64,000 bases of DNA, taken from an uncultured Porphyromonas sp. (GTDB lineage: Bacteria; Bacteroidota; Bacteroidia; Bacteroidales; Porphyromonadaceae). Positions 32,648-41,690 of the stretch are shown here, one piece after another. The DNA lies in assembly GCA_905372565.1 (NCBI GenBank), contig CAJPPK010000006.1, positions 1-64,000 of the forward strand. The letters are read 5' to 3'. Position numbers and translations under genes: made by a program. Numbering within the stretch: position 1 is the stretch's first letter; each line of letters starts with the position of its first letter. The notes beneath the pieces are model-generated. The model made no database searches. It saw only the letters and a list, made by a program, of their open reading frames with translations, and had not been told where the DNA came from.

Positions 32648-33535
32648 CTAGTCGAGGACATGACGCTCGGCATGGTACGAAGAGCGTACCAAGGGTCCAC
32701 TCTCGATATGTCTTAGCCCGATCTCAAGCCCTAGTGTGCGGAGACGAGCGAACTGCTTCGGGTGGATATACTCTACGACCGGCAGGTGTCTACGTGTAGG
32801 CTGGAGATACTGACCGATAGTCATGATCGACACACCGACCTGATGCGCATCCCGAATGAGCTCTAGGATCTCCTCCTCCGTCTCACCTAAACCAAGCATA
32901 ACTCCCGTCTTAGCAGGGATACCGCTATCGGCTATTCGCTTCAAAACCGATAGACTCTGATCATAAGTAGCGATGTGACGTACCGTAGGGGTCAAGCGAC
33001 GAGTCGTCTCCAGATTATGTGAGATGATCTTAGGCTTAGCTGCGATGATCTTATCGACTAGGTCTAGATGACCATTGAAGTCTGGTATCAGGACCTCCAC
33101 CGTGACTTCGGGGGCAAATCGGCGGATCGTCTCGATCGTCTCCACCCAGTGCTGTGCCCCGAAATCAGGCAGATCGTCTCGGTCAACACTAGTGATCACA
33201 GCATGGCGCAGGTTCATCTGCTTGATGCTCTGTGCTACCTTGATCGGCTCAAGAGGATCCAATGGCGCAGGATTCTTACCTGATAGGGTGTTGCAAAAGC
33301 GACATGCGCGGGTACAAACAGCGCCTCCGATCATAAAAGTGGCTGTGCCAGCGCTCCAGCACTCACCCTGATTCGGACACTTACCACTATGACAGATGGT
33401 ATTCAGGCCGTGGTGCTCGATCGTTTGCTTGGTGTCTGTGAAGGTAGAGTTATCACCGAGACGGATCTTCAGCCACTCGGGCTTACGGACACGTACTACG
33501 GATGGCTTCTTTTCTAGCGTTGCTTCTTCTTGCAT
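32648..33535 (-). CDS. lipA: Lipoyl synthase
   Basis: This 295-residue radical SAM enzyme inserts two sulfurs into octanoyl groups on lipoyl-dependent enzymes. The auxiliary cluster Cys set is CHSGKCPNQGEC, and the radical SAM cluster is CTRACRFC. The C-terminal conserved Ser lies in the SGPLVRSSYHAE segment. Its length is normal. It lies 75 bp downstream of DPP IV, on the same strand, with a hairpin between; no lipB is adjacent in this window. Confidence 0.96.
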   Translation of the reverse strand: MQEEATLEKKPSVVRVRKPEWLKIRLGDNSTFTDTKQTIEHHGLNTICHSGKCPNQGECWSAGTATFMIGGAVCTRACRFCNTLSGKNPAPLDPLEPIKVAQSIKQMNLRHAVITSVDRDDLPDFGAQHWVETIETIRRFAPEVTVEVLIPDFNGHLDLVDKIIAAKPKIISHNLETTRRLTPTVRHIATYDQSLSVLKRIADSGIPAKTGVMLGLGETEEEILELIRDAHQVGVSIMTIGQYLQPTRRHLPVVEYIHPKQFARLRTLGLEIGLRHIESGPLVRSSYHAERHVLD

Positions 33536-33551
33536 ACGAATAGTAGACGAA

Positions 33552-33596
33552 GCTCCTCGGTAAACCTAAGAGAAACCAGAGGTCTTACCGAGGAGC
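33552..33596 (-). terminator. Hairpin between DPP IV and lipA, possible weak terminator
   Basis: GCTCCTCGGTAA (33552-33563) pairs perfectly with TTACCGAGGAGC (33585-33596). The minus-strand tail has no U-run (TTCGTCTACTATTC), so it may only slow polymerase or protect the 3' end of the DPP IV message. Confidence 0.5.
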
Positions 33597-33610
33597 GAAT
33601 AAATCAGATG

Positions 33611-35788
33611 TTAGAGATTCTTCTCTAGGAAGGTACAGATACGTTCGAAGAGATGATTTCGGGTGTTACCTCCATGGATGCTGTGGTTACGGTCCTTGTA
33701 AATGGCCATATCGAAGGGGATCCCAGCCTGAACGAGTAGCTCGGAGAAATCCATAGAGTTCTGCAAATGGACATTATCGTCAGCACTTCCGTGGATCAAG
33801 AGTAGCTTCCCCTGGAGCTTATCTGCGACTGTGAGAGCCGAGGAGAGCTTGTATCCCTCGGGGTTCTCCTGTGGAGTCCGCATGAAACGCTCGGTATAGA
33901 TCGTGTCATAGAAGCTCCAATCGGCCACCGGGGCGACAGCTACCCCGACCTTAAACACGCCATTCCCCGTACAGAGACTACGTAGCGTCATATAGCCACC
34001 ATAGCTCCAGCCGAAGATACCGATACGACTGCCATCGATATAGGGCTGTTTCCCGAGCCATTGGGCTGCCGCTACCTGATCTTCGACCTCCTTGACGCCG
34101 AGAGAGAGGTAGGTACACTTCCGCCACTGCTCACCTCGGGCTCCCGTACCACGGGGATCGACACAGACGACGAGGATGTCCTTCTGAGGGAGGATATGCT
34201 CCCAGTCGATGCCATACCTATCTAGCACCTCCTGAGAGTCGGGGCCAGAGTACTGAACCATAAGCACGGGGTACTTCTTCGCTGGGTCAAAGTTCGTCGG
34301 ACGCATGATCCAAGCGTTCAGCTCGTCACCCCTTCCGTTAGGGATCTTGATAAATTCCTTGCGGGGGAGGTCATACTTCTTCAGGCGCTCCTGTAGCTCT
34401 TTATTCTCCTGAAGCACACGTAGGGGACGGGGATTGCCTGTGGCATAGACCGCAGTGACCGTCGGAGTGTCGACATTGCTATGGAAGCTGATGTAGTGAG
34501 CGAAGTCTTTGCTGAAGATGACTCTATTCTCTCCCGCAGCAGAGTGTAGCGCTGTCTTGCGCCCCTTTGGGTCAATTCGGTAGATAGACCTACGTATGGG
34601 GCTCTCATCCGCAGCTTGGTAGTAGATATTGCCTAGGTGATCGACGCCATAGAAGTTCGTATCGTCGTACTTCCCCGTAGTTACCTGACGCAGTAGCGTA
34701 CCCTTGTCCGAATAGATGTAGATGTGTCGGTAGCCATCCTGCTCCCCTAGGTAAGCAAAGCCCTGGGGTATGAACTGGCACTTCGGGATATTTCGGCTAT
34801 CGACATAGGCCTTATTCTTGTCTTCGAAGACGAGTTTCGGCACTAAGGTCTTGGCATTGACGTAGTGGAGCGTAAGATGATTCTGCTGACGGTTGAGTCC
34901 GAAGACAGCGAGGTTACCGTCTCGCCCCACAAACTCGATCCGAGGGATGTAGTAGAGGGGCATACGCAGGTCAATAGGCTTACGTGAGCGGTCGATGACA
35001 TTATAGATATGGAGCGATACGCGGGCGTTAGCCGTACCAGCCTTAGGGTACTTGTAGGTGTACTCCCCAGGGTACTGCTGGCTCTTACCATAGATCGGCA
35101 TGGTATACTCCTTGACTTCCGACTCGTCTGTACGGACGAAGGCGAGGTAATTATTATCCTCGCTCCAGGAAAGCAGGCGTATTGTCTCCAGCTCTTCCTC
35201 ATAGACCCAGTCAGTGATGCCATTCATTACCTTGTTCGACAGCCCATCGCTGGTGACCTGAACCTCGGTGTCGAACTCAAATTTCTTAATGAATATGTTC
35301 CCCGAGCGTACGAAGGCGACCATACGACCATCGGGGCTAAAGGTAGGGATCATCACCTTGCCAGCGGTAGTGCTTAGCGGTTCGACACGATTACGTCGGA
35401 CATCGTAGTGAAAAGCGTTGGCCTTGCTAGAGCGACGGTAGATGCTCTCCTGCTCGGTGAGTAGGACAATGTGGTGACCGTTAGGCTCTAGCAGGTAATC
35501 ATCAAAACGTTTGAACTCGCATTCACGTGCCTTCTCCACACTAAAGAGCGTATCGACAAGAGCGCCCGTCTGGAAGTTGTAGCGCAGGATAGCCTTGTGA
35601 TCCTTGTCAATCATCGTATAATACTTACCGTCACTCGTAGAGCGCATCCCAGCACCAGCAGTGTAAGCGTAGAAAGAGCCCTTGGTGACCTCCTGGAGAG
35701 TCAGAGGTTGCTTGGAGGACTGAGCTAACCCCGCCCACGAAAAGAGCAAGGCAGAAGCCACAAAGCCTAGTAGTCGTCGTGTATGCAT
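33611..35788 (-). CDS. Dipeptidyl peptidase IV (S9B family)
   Basis: This exported serine peptidase removes X-Pro dipeptides from peptide N-termini. A signal peptide (LLGFVASALLFSWAGLAQ) leads into an eight-bladed propeller and a C-terminal alpha/beta hydrolase. The nucleophile is Ser595 in GWSYGGYM, the acid is in GSADDNVHLQN and the His is in DRNHSIHGG. The substrate Glu pair is seen in DWVYEEELE. It closely resembles the P. gingivalis DPP IV from memory. I chose ATG 35788 (725 aa) because the upstream in-frame codon at 35827 is beyond the -7 box at 35817-35824. It probably supports growth on collagen-like peptides. Confidence 0.95.
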   Translation of the reverse strand: MHTRRLLGFVASALLFSWAGLAQSSKQPLTLQEVTKGSFYAYTAGAGMRSTSDGKYYTMIDKDHKAILRYNFQTGALVDTLFSVEKARECEFKRFDDYLLEPNGHHIVLLTEQESIYRRSSKANAFHYDVRRNRVEPLSTTAGKVMIPTFSPDGRMVAFVRSGNIFIKKFEFDTEVQVTSDGLSNKVMNGITDWVYEEELETIRLLSWSEDNNYLAFVRTDESEVKEYTMPIYGKSQQYPGEYTYKYPKAGTANARVSLHIYNVIDRSRKPIDLRMPLYYIPRIEFVGRDGNLAVFGLNRQQNHLTLHYVNAKTLVPKLVFEDKNKAYVDSRNIPKCQFIPQGFAYLGEQDGYRHIYIYSDKGTLLRQVTTGKYDDTNFYGVDHLGNIYYQAADESPIRRSIYRIDPKGRKTALHSAAGENRVIFSKDFAHYISFHSNVDTPTVTAVYATGNPRPLRVLQENKELQERLKKYDLPRKEFIKIPNGRGDELNAWIMRPTNFDPAKKYPVLMVQYSGPDSQEVLDRYGIDWEHILPQKDILVVCVDPRGTGARGEQWRKCTYLSLGVKEVEDQVAAAQWLGKQPYIDGSRIGIFGWSYGGYMTLRSLCTGNGVFKVGVAVAPVADWSFYDTIYTERFMRTPQENPEGYKLSSALTVADKLQGKLLLIHGSADDNVHLQNSMDFSELLVQAGIPFDMAIYKDRNHSIHGGNTRNHLFERICTFLEKNL

Positions 35789-35816
35789 AGTCGTGCTACG
35801 TTTAATTGATATACCG

Positions 35817-35824
35817 CAAAGATA
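35817..35824 (-). promoter_or_regulatory. -7 promoter element for DPP IV
   Basis: On the minus strand this reads TATCTTTG, a perfect consensus. Transcription would start near 35811, about 23 nt before ATG 35788. Confidence 0.6.
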
Positions 35825-35980
35825 CAAATAAGACCCTAAGAAGCCCAGCCCACTGAAAGCCTTGTCGCCAAGGCTCCTCTACCCTAGACTGGCCTTACTC
35901 TGATGAGAGGAAAGTCAGCCTAGCAGCTCTCCCTATTCGGTCACCTAGGGAGTCTCTCGGGAGGGACTATCTCCATGCCT

Positions 35981-36025
35981 AAAAAGAGCGATCCCCCTAA
36001 GCCTCAAGTGAAGCTTAGGGGGATC
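35981..36025 (-). terminator. Intrinsic terminator after tRNA-Cys
   Basis: GATCCCCCTAAGC (35990-36002) pairs perfectly with GCTTAGGGGGATC (36013-36025). On the minus strand it is followed by GCTCTTTTTAGG, a good U-tract, just 6 bp past the tRNA 3' end. Confidence 0.9.
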
Positions 36026-36030
36026 AAAGG

Positions 36031-36104
36031 TGGAGGTTCCTGGCGGATTCGAACCGCCGTAAACGGTTTTGCAGACCGGTGCCTAGCCACTCGGCCAAGG
36101 AACC
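36031..36104 (-). tRNA. tRNA-Cys (GCA)
   Basis: On the minus strand a cloverleaf reads from 36104. The acceptor stem GGTTCCT pairs with AGGAACC. The anticodon stem-loop is CCGGT-CTGCAAA-ACCG with anticodon GCA, and the T-loop is GGTTCGAATCC. The discriminator is U, as expected for tRNA-Cys, and CCA is encoded (36033-36031). It appears to be a single-gene transcript with its own terminator. Confidence 0.95.
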
Positions 36105-36269
36105 TTGTAGTGGCTGATTTGAGTGCAAAGTAACACAAATCCTACCATATCTGCAAATAGCGCTAGGTCTCCCCCTCCCCTTGCCTCACTCTTTATCCTA
36201 GGATTCACTCATCTTCTTCCTGATAGAAGCAGACGTCGCCGCTAGCAGACCTTCGCCTCTACCTACTCT
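36105..36269. other. Non-coding gap upstream of tRNA-Cys
   Basis: This must hold the tRNA promoter on the minus strand. TTACTTTG (about 36133-36140, minus strand) is one mismatch from the -7 consensus. Nothing else was recognised before the 22-bp array. Confidence 0.4.
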
Positions 36270-36379
36270 ATCGGCTACCTTCGCTCAAGCAAAGTTCTAC
36301 CTCTTCCGACGATAAGGTCTACCTTAGCCATCGGAAAGGTTTACCTTCACCCATAACAAAGCTAATCTATTTGAAACAG
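36270..36379. repeat. 22-bp-period degenerate repeat array E
   Basis: Units start at 36270, 36292, 36314, 36336 and 36358, all 22 bp apart. The clearest is AAGGTCTACCTT at 36314; others read ATCGGCTACCTT, AAGTTCTACCTC, AAGGTTTACCTT and AAAGCTAATC. The array lies between divergent genes, the only array here with that arrangement. Confidence 0.85.
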
Positions 36380-36580
36380 AGGATTATGAACAAACAAGAA
36401 AAGTATAGGGAAGAGCTATCACACCGACTAGGATTTGCCTCACTATACCCTCACAAAGCAAGCTCAAAGGCTGAGCCTACTCGCCCCCAACCTTCCCCAG
36501 CGAGATAGACGGCATACAGCCTATCTTTACCTCACATATGCCCTCTAGAGAACAAAGGACTAGGAAGCTACGAAAAGCCG

Positions 36581-36588
36581 TATCTTTG
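36581..36588 (+). promoter_or_regulatory. -7 promoter element for the dCMP deaminase operon
   Basis: TATCTTTG matches the consensus exactly. Transcription would start near 36595, about 30 nt before ATG 36626. No -33 TTG is seen. Confidence 0.6.
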
Positions 36589-36625
36589 TGAAGATATAGA
36601 AGTCACACTCTGGATAAGCATTCCT

Positions 36626-37051
36626 ATGGATGATAAGCAACTAGTACTCGACCAACGCTACCTACGCATGGCACGTATCTGGGCAGAAAACTCCTACTGC
36701 AAGCGCAGGAAGGTAGGCGTCCTCATCGTCAAGGATAAGCGAATCATCTCCGACGGATATAACGGCACCCCCGTAGGCTTCGAGAATATCTGCGAAGATG
36801 ACGAAGGCTTTACCAAGCCCTATGTGCTCCATGCCGAGGCAAACGCTATCAGCAAGGTCGCTAGCAGTACGAACGATTGCTCAGGAGCCACGGTCTATGT
36901 AACCGATGCCCCCTGCATCGAGTGCGCCAAACTCATTATTCAGAGCCATATCACCCGTGTCGTCTATGCCAGCGAATACCGTCTTCGTGAGGGGGTAGAG
37001 CTACTAGAGCGAGCCGGGATCCAAGTAGACTCCCTCCCTATAGAGGACTAA
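36626..37051 (+). CDS. Deoxycytidylate deaminase
   Basis: This 141-residue zinc enzyme deaminates dCMP to dUMP for thymidylate synthesis. Zinc and catalytic motifs are HAEANAI and PCIECAKLI, the HAE...PCxxC signature. GYNGTP, of the kind that contacts nucleotide phosphate in dCMP deaminases, lies upstream. It is close in layout to ComEB-type proteins. It heads a plus-strand run: the S41 protease follows after 47 bp, then fau, folP, cdaA and queE. Confidence 0.93.
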   Translation: MDDKQLVLDQRYLRMARIWAENSYCKRRKVGVLIVKDKRIISDGYNGTPVGFENICEDDEGFTKPYVLHAEANAISKVASSTNDCSGATVYVTDAPCIECAKLIIQSHITRVVYASEYRLREGVELLERAGIQVDSLPIED

Positions 37052-37098
37052 AGCTCAGCTTATCCTCTACCCTATCACATATAGCCCCCTAGCACGCT

Positions 37099-38754
37099 AT
37101 GCACCTATCGACTACCTCTTCTCCTTCACCGCAACCAGAGCGCCGTGGCAACCTACTTCGTTGGCTGACCCTGGGAGCCGTCGGCCTACTCCTCTTCCTC
37201 GGCGGTATCTTCTCCTCACGCTTCCTTCCCCACAGCCTAGGGGGTAGGGCTGACATCCCGACGAAGCTCCAAGAGGCCTTCAGCCTTATACAGAAGTACT
37301 ACGTAGACTCGGTGAATCTCGACAGCATCACCGAGCGCTCCCTCTCCCTCTTCCTAGCTCAGCTGGATCCACACTCGGTGTATCTCAATGCGGAGGATAA
37401 CAAAGCCTCGACCGAAAGCCTAGAGGGGAGCTTCGCAGGTATCGGCGTGCAGTTCAATACGCTCCTCGATACCGTCGTCGTCGTACGCGTCATCGAGGGA
37501 GGCCCTAGTGAGCGTGCCGGGCTCAAGGCTGGTGACCGCATCCTCAGCGCCGATACGACGAGCCTACTAGCGAAGGACTCACTCACCTCAGACCAGGTGA
37601 TGAAGGTCCTCAAAGGTCCAGAGAAGAGCGTCGTACGACTCAAGGTGCAGCGAGGGAAGGAGATCTTCGAGGCACGTGTCGTCCGAGGTCTCGTACCCGT
37701 ACCCTCGCTGGACGCTGCCTACATGATACGCCCTCACGTGCTCTATGTCCGCCTCAACAAGTGGGGAGCGCAGACGCCGCTGGAGTTCCAGCAGGCCTAC
37801 GCCGAGCATGCAGGGGAGGATATCCAGCGTATCCTACTCGATCTACGAGACAATGGCGGAGGCTATCTCCAGCCAGCCACTATGCTAGCGACCGAATTCC
37901 TTAGCAAGGGCGACCTGCTAGTGTATAACCAAGGAGCCCATTACCCACGTGAAGACTTCCGTGCCGAGCATACTGGCCGACTGAAAGAGCTACCCCTCAC
38001 CGTCCTAGTCAATGAGTTTAGCGCCAGCGCCAGCGAGATCTTCGCTGGGGCTATGCAGGACCAAGACCGAGCACTCATCATCGGACGTCGCACCTTCGGC
38101 AAGGGACTCGTGCAGGTACCCTTTGATCTCAAGGACGGATCGACGATCCGACTGACCGTCGCCCGCTACCATACCCCCTCGGGACGTAGCATCCAGAAGA
38201 GCTATGCCAAGGGCTACGAAGCCTACGCCGAAGACCTCGAGCAGCGCTACGAGCATGGCGAGCTCTACTCCGCCGATAGCATCACCCGTCCTGACACGAC
38301 CCGCTACTTCACCCGAGGTGGACGTGTGGTCTATGGAGGTGGTGGCATCACGCCCGACGTCTTCACCCCTCGGGACAGCACAGGTATCAATCCCTACTAC
38401 CTACGACTACTCCGCTCAGGGACTCTCCAGCGCTTCGCCTTCACCTATGCCGATAGACACCGAGCTAGACTGCTTAGCTTAGGTAGCGACGAGGCGATCA
38501 TCAGCGCTCTCCGAGACCAAGGGGATCAGATCGTAGGAGCTTACGTTCAGTACGCTTCGACCCAGGGTATCGCCCAGCGACCTGGCTATCTACAGGAGTC
38601 ACTTCTGCTCCTTCGTCGGGATCTCCTGCCCCTAATCGCCGATATGCTAGGGGCTGACCGCAACCTCTACTTTAAGCTCCGGAACCTAAAGGATACCGAG
38701 GTACTCACCGCCCTAGAGCGTCTCGAGCGGGCAGACTGGCGTCCTAAGAAGTAA
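37099..38754 (+). CDS. S41 family C-terminal processing peptidase
   Basis: This 551-residue protease is anchored by an N-terminal hydrophobic segment (LTLGAVGLLLFLGGIF, about 22-38). It has a PDZ domain around 100-185 (GIGVQFNTLLDTVVV, SERAGLKAGDRI). The tail-specific protease domain has candidate catalytic Ser in SASASE (308-312) and Lys335 in FGKG. It would cleave exported proteins from their C-terminal ends in the periplasm. A C-terminal extension of about 130 residues lacks a recognisable domain. The gene is 4 bp from the following fau gene. Confidence 0.92.
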   Translation: MHLSTTSSPSPQPERRGNLLRWLTLGAVGLLLFLGGIFSSRFLPHSLGGRADIPTKLQEAFSLIQKYYVDSVNLDSITERSLSLFLAQLDPHSVYLNAEDNKASTESLEGSFAGIGVQFNTLLDTVVVVRVIEGGPSERAGLKAGDRILSADTTSLLAKDSLTSDQVMKVLKGPEKSVVRLKVQRGKEIFEARVVRGLVPVPSLDAAYMIRPHVLYVRLNKWGAQTPLEFQQAYAEHAGEDIQRILLDLRDNGGGYLQPATMLATEFLSKGDLLVYNQGAHYPREDFRAEHTGRLKELPLTVLVNEFSASASEIFAGAMQDQDRALIIGRRTFGKGLVQVPFDLKDGSTIRLTVARYHTPSGRSIQKSYAKGYEAYAEDLEQRYEHGELYSADSITRPDTTRYFTRGGRVVYGGGGITPDVFTPRDSTGINPYYLRLLRSGTLQRFAFTYADRHRARLLSLGSDEAIISALRDQGDQIVGAYVQYASTQGIAQRPGYLQESLLLLRRDLLPLIADMLGADRNLYFKLRNLKDTEVLTALERLERADWRPKK

Positions 38755-38758
38755 CCCT

Positions 38759-39313
38759 ATGCAGGACAAGGCTTCTCTGCGTAAGATGCTTCGAGAGCTG
38801 AGCCGAAGTCGGCTGACAACAGCCCTTCGGGAGCGAGGGAGCACCTCGATCGTAGCTCAGCTCCTAGCACACCCCTACTGGCGAGAAGCTAGACGAGTGG
38901 GGCTATACATGGCACTCGCCGATGAGCCCGACCTTAGCACTCTCATCCAGCAAGCTCAGGGCAAGGAGCTCTTCCTACCCCGTGTCTTGGATGGGGAAAC
39001 GATGGCTTTCTTCCGCTATACCCCTAGCCAAGATCTAGAGCGCTCCCGTAGTTTCGGGCTATTAGAGCCTAGCTTAGCCTCCGAAGAAGTCCAGCCTAGC
39101 GACCTCGATCTACTCATCATCCCCGCTCTAGGGTATGACGCCGAGGGCTACCGCCTAGGCCGAGGAAAAGGGTACTATGATCGCTATCTGACCCAGACCT
39201 CAGGCAAGCGTCTCGGGGTGACCTTCGGCTTACAGCGCTTTGACCAGCTCCCCCACGACGCATGGGATCTCCCTATGGACGAAGTGCTCTATCCTACCCC
39301 CGCCCTCCTCTAG
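38759..39313 (+). CDS. 5-formyltetrahydrofolate cyclo-ligase
   Basis: This 184-residue enzyme converts 5-formyl-THF to 5,10-methenyl-THF with ATP. The N-terminal basic ATP-binding stretch (KASLRKMLRELSRSRL) and the C-terminal GRGKGYYDRYL motif define the family. GYDAEGYRLG precedes it. It starts 4 bp after the protease and its product feeds the same folate pool as the neighbouring folP. Confidence 0.93.
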   Translation: MQDKASLRKMLRELSRSRLTTALRERGSTSIVAQLLAHPYWREARRVGLYMALADEPDLSTLIQQAQGKELFLPRVLDGETMAFFRYTPSQDLERSRSFGLLEPSLASEEVQPSDLDLLIIPALGYDAEGYRLGRGKGYYDRYLTQTSGKRLGVTFGLQRFDQLPHDAWDLPMDEVLYPTPALL

Positions 39314-39330
39314 CCTCTACTCTCACAGCT

Positions 39331-40230
39331 ATGAACCTCTATCCTCAGCAAAGCTTGAACCTTAACGGACGTCTCTATAGCCTCGAGCGCCCGTTAGTCA
39401 TGGGGATCGTGAACGTGACACCAGACTCCTTCTATGCAGATAGTCGGATCTCGGGAGAGCATGCCCTACGCGAGCGACTGGATCAGCTCATTAGCGAGGG
39501 AGCGAGCATCGCCGATCTAGGGGCCTGCAGCTCTCGTCCGGGAGCAGAAGTAGTCAGCCCTGAGGAGGAAAAGCGACGTCTAGCCCCCGCCCTACGTCTA
39601 CTTCGGGACGAGTATCCCGACCTCCCTGTGTCGGTAGACACCTTCCGTGCCGAGGTCGCCGCCTGGGCTGTGCAGGAGTATGGGGCTAGCCTCATCAACG
39701 ACATCTCCGGTGGAGGGCTCGACAGTGATATGTATCGCACGGTGGCAAGACTGCAGGTCCCCTACATCCTCATGCACATGCAGGGCGACCCACAGACGAT
39801 GCAGTCAAAGACAGACTATACCGATGTCACCCTAGCCGTACTAGACTACTTCATCGAGCGTATAGGTCAGCTCCGAGAACTAGGGCTCCATGATCTGATT
39901 CTCGACCCTGGTTTCGGCTTCAGCAAGACGACTGAGCAGAACTATGAGCTGATGGCTCGTCTCGGAGAGATCACCTCTATCCTGCCCCAGCCTCTACTTG
40001 TCGGCATCTCACGCAAGAGTATGATCTACCGCCCCCTAGCCACGACATCCCAAGAGGCTCTGAATGGGACGACCTTCCTACATGCTCTAGCCCTCGAGAG
40101 AGGTGCCAAGATCCTGCGTGTCCATGATGTCCGACCAGCCGTCGAGGCGGTGACGCTCTACGAACAGCTAGCTCCCTACCAAGCTCCCCGTGAGCATAGC
40201 CTCCATCATCACCTACTGCGTCAGCCCTAG
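39331..40230 (+). CDS. folP: Dihydropteroate synthase
   Basis: This TIM-barrel enzyme joins p-aminobenzoate to dihydropterin pyrophosphate and is the sulfonamide target. Motifs are MGIVNVTPDSFY, DLGACSSRPGAE (the usual GGxSTRPGA loop has changed to GACSSRPGA), DISGG, and GISRKSMIYR. I chose ATG 39331 (299 aa), after the fau stop; the longer frame from 39262 would overlap fau. folK lies separately at 47830 in this window. Confidence 0.95.
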   Translation: MNLYPQQSLNLNGRLYSLERPLVMGIVNVTPDSFYADSRISGEHALRERLDQLISEGASIADLGACSSRPGAEVVSPEEEKRRLAPALRLLRDEYPDLPVSVDTFRAEVAAWAVQEYGASLINDISGGGLDSDMYRTVARLQVPYILMHMQGDPQTMQSKTDYTDVTLAVLDYFIERIGQLRELGLHDLILDPGFGFSKTTEQNYELMARLGEITSILPQPLLVGISRKSMIYRPLATTSQEALNGTTFLHALALERGAKILRVHDVRPAVEAVTLYEQLAPYQAPREHSLHHHLLRQP

Positions 40231-40267
40231 AGGCAGACGTCCGACTCACTTAGCTTAGACCCCATCC

Positions 40268-41041
40268 ATGTTTTCCTGGCTCGACTTCTCTATCAAGGAC
40301 ATCATCGACATCCTCCTGATGGCGACGTTCCTCTACTACACGTTCGTCACTTTACGCAACTCGGGTAGTCGTTCGCTCTTTATGGGGATTATCGCCTTCC
40401 TCGTTCTCTGGTTGGTTATCTCCCAGGTACTCCAGATGCGCTTGATGGGAGCGCTACTGGATAAGTTCATCAGCATAGGCTTTATCGTCCTCGTCATCAT
40501 CTTTCAGGAGGAGATCAAGCGACTCCTTGTCACCATTGGGTCAGCCCAGCGCTGGAAGCGAGTGCGCAGTCTCTTCCGAGACAGAGCTAGCGAAGAGCGA
40601 GCTGAGGCCGAGTATATCGCTCCCGTCGTCCTAGCCTGCATGAACATGGCTCGTAAGAAAACCGGGGCACTCATCGCCGTACAGGGTCTCTCAGACCTAA
40701 CTCCCTACCAGCATGCTGGGGAGCGATTCCTCGCCAACGTCAATGCTCGCCTGATCGAGACCATATTCTTCAAGAATAGTCCCCTGCACGATGGAGCGAT
40801 GATCATAGCCGGTGGGAAGATCTGCGCTGCAGGATGTATCCTCCCCGTAGCGAGCAATACCGACCTCAACAAGGATCTTGGACTGCGCCACCGCTCAGCT
40901 CTAGGCTTGTCCCAGCAGACCGATGCCAAGGTCATCATCATCAGTGAGGAGCGTGGAGCTATCTCTCTAGCTTACCGTGGGGAGATCTTCGTCGACATCA
41001 CGCCTGACGAACTACGCGAATACCTCACCGATGCTAACTAG
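40268..41041 (+). CDS. Diadenylate cyclase (CdaA-type)
   Basis: This 257-residue membrane enzyme makes cyclic di-AMP from two ATP. Three membrane helices cover about residues 10-80, and the DAC domain follows. Its catalytic motifs are DGA in SPLHDGAMII and RHR in DLGLRHRSALG. The nearby folP and the orphan position without a ybbR gene are typical of Bacteroidota. c-di-AMP usually controls osmotic and cell-wall balance; targets are not visible here. Confidence 0.94.
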   Translation: MFSWLDFSIKDIIDILLMATFLYYTFVTLRNSGSRSLFMGIIAFLVLWLVISQVLQMRLMGALLDKFISIGFIVLVIIFQEEIKRLLVTIGSAQRWKRVRSLFRDRASEERAEAEYIAPVVLACMNMARKKTGALIAVQGLSDLTPYQHAGERFLANVNARLIETIFFKNSPLHDGAMIIAGGKICAAGCILPVASNTDLNKDLGLRHRSALGLSQQTDAKVIIISEERGAISLAYRGEIFVDITPDELREYLTDAN

Positions 41042-41081
41042 TACGAGCTAGCTAGCCTGCCTCGACCCTCTATCTCTCCCT

Positions 41082-41675
41082 ATGCTAATCAACGAGATAT
41101 TCTATAGTCTGCAAGGCGAAGGCGCCCAAATGGGGAAGCCCTCGATCTTCATCCGCCTAAGTAAGTGCAACCTCCGCTGTAGCTTCTGCGACACGGAGTT
41201 TGACTCTGGCGTCGAGATGACGCTGGACGAAATCCACCAAGCCATCGCCTCCTATCCCTGCAAGCACATCATCTGGACGGGCGGAGAGCCTACGCTTCAG
41301 CTCACCGAGCAAGTCGTCGACTACTTTAAGCACCTCGGTTACTTCCAGTCCATCGAGACAAATGGCACCCGACGTCCACCTCTGGGGCTTGATTACATTA
41401 CCTGTAGCCCGAAGAAGGAAGCCCTAGGCCTGCTGAAGAAGAACTTCCCCAACGGCGTGGATGAGTTCCGCTTCCCCATTGGTAAGGATATTGACCTACC
41501 GCCAGCTATCGAAGATCTCCCTCCAGCACATAACTACCTCGTGAGCCCTATATTCGTCGGTGACAGCTGGGGTGAGGTAGATCCCGAGGCCGTGAAGCTC
41601 TGCGTAGACTATGTCCTACAGCATCCGGAGTGGCGTCTGAGCCTGCAGGTGCACAAGCTCATCCATATCCCTTAG
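41082..41675 (+). CDS. queE: 7-carboxy-7-deazaguanine synthase
   Basis: This 197-residue radical SAM enzyme makes the 7-deazapurine ring of queuosine. The cluster motif is CNLRCSFC, the C-x3-C-x2-C form (KCNLRCSFCDTEF). The N-terminal FYSLQGEGAQMGKP is typical, as is WTGGEPTLQ. Its length is normal. The later queuosine gene queA lies at 46732 in this window, but in a different transcription unit. Confidence 0.94.
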   Translation: MLINEIFYSLQGEGAQMGKPSIFIRLSKCNLRCSFCDTEFDSGVEMTLDEIHQAIASYPCKHIIWTGGEPTLQLTEQVVDYFKHLGYFQSIETNGTRRPPLGLDYITCSPKKEALGLLKKNFPNGVDEFRFPIGKDIDLPPAIEDLPPAHNYLVSPIFVGDSWGEVDPEAVKLCVDYVLQHPEWRLSLQVHKLIHIP

Positions 41676-41690
41676 TCTCTCCTACCAGAC

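Noticed and set aside
35857..35935. Possible eighth 22-bp array downstream of tRNA-Cys
   Set aside because: AAGG-like blocks are present but their spacings (13 and 42 bp) do not keep the 22-bp register.
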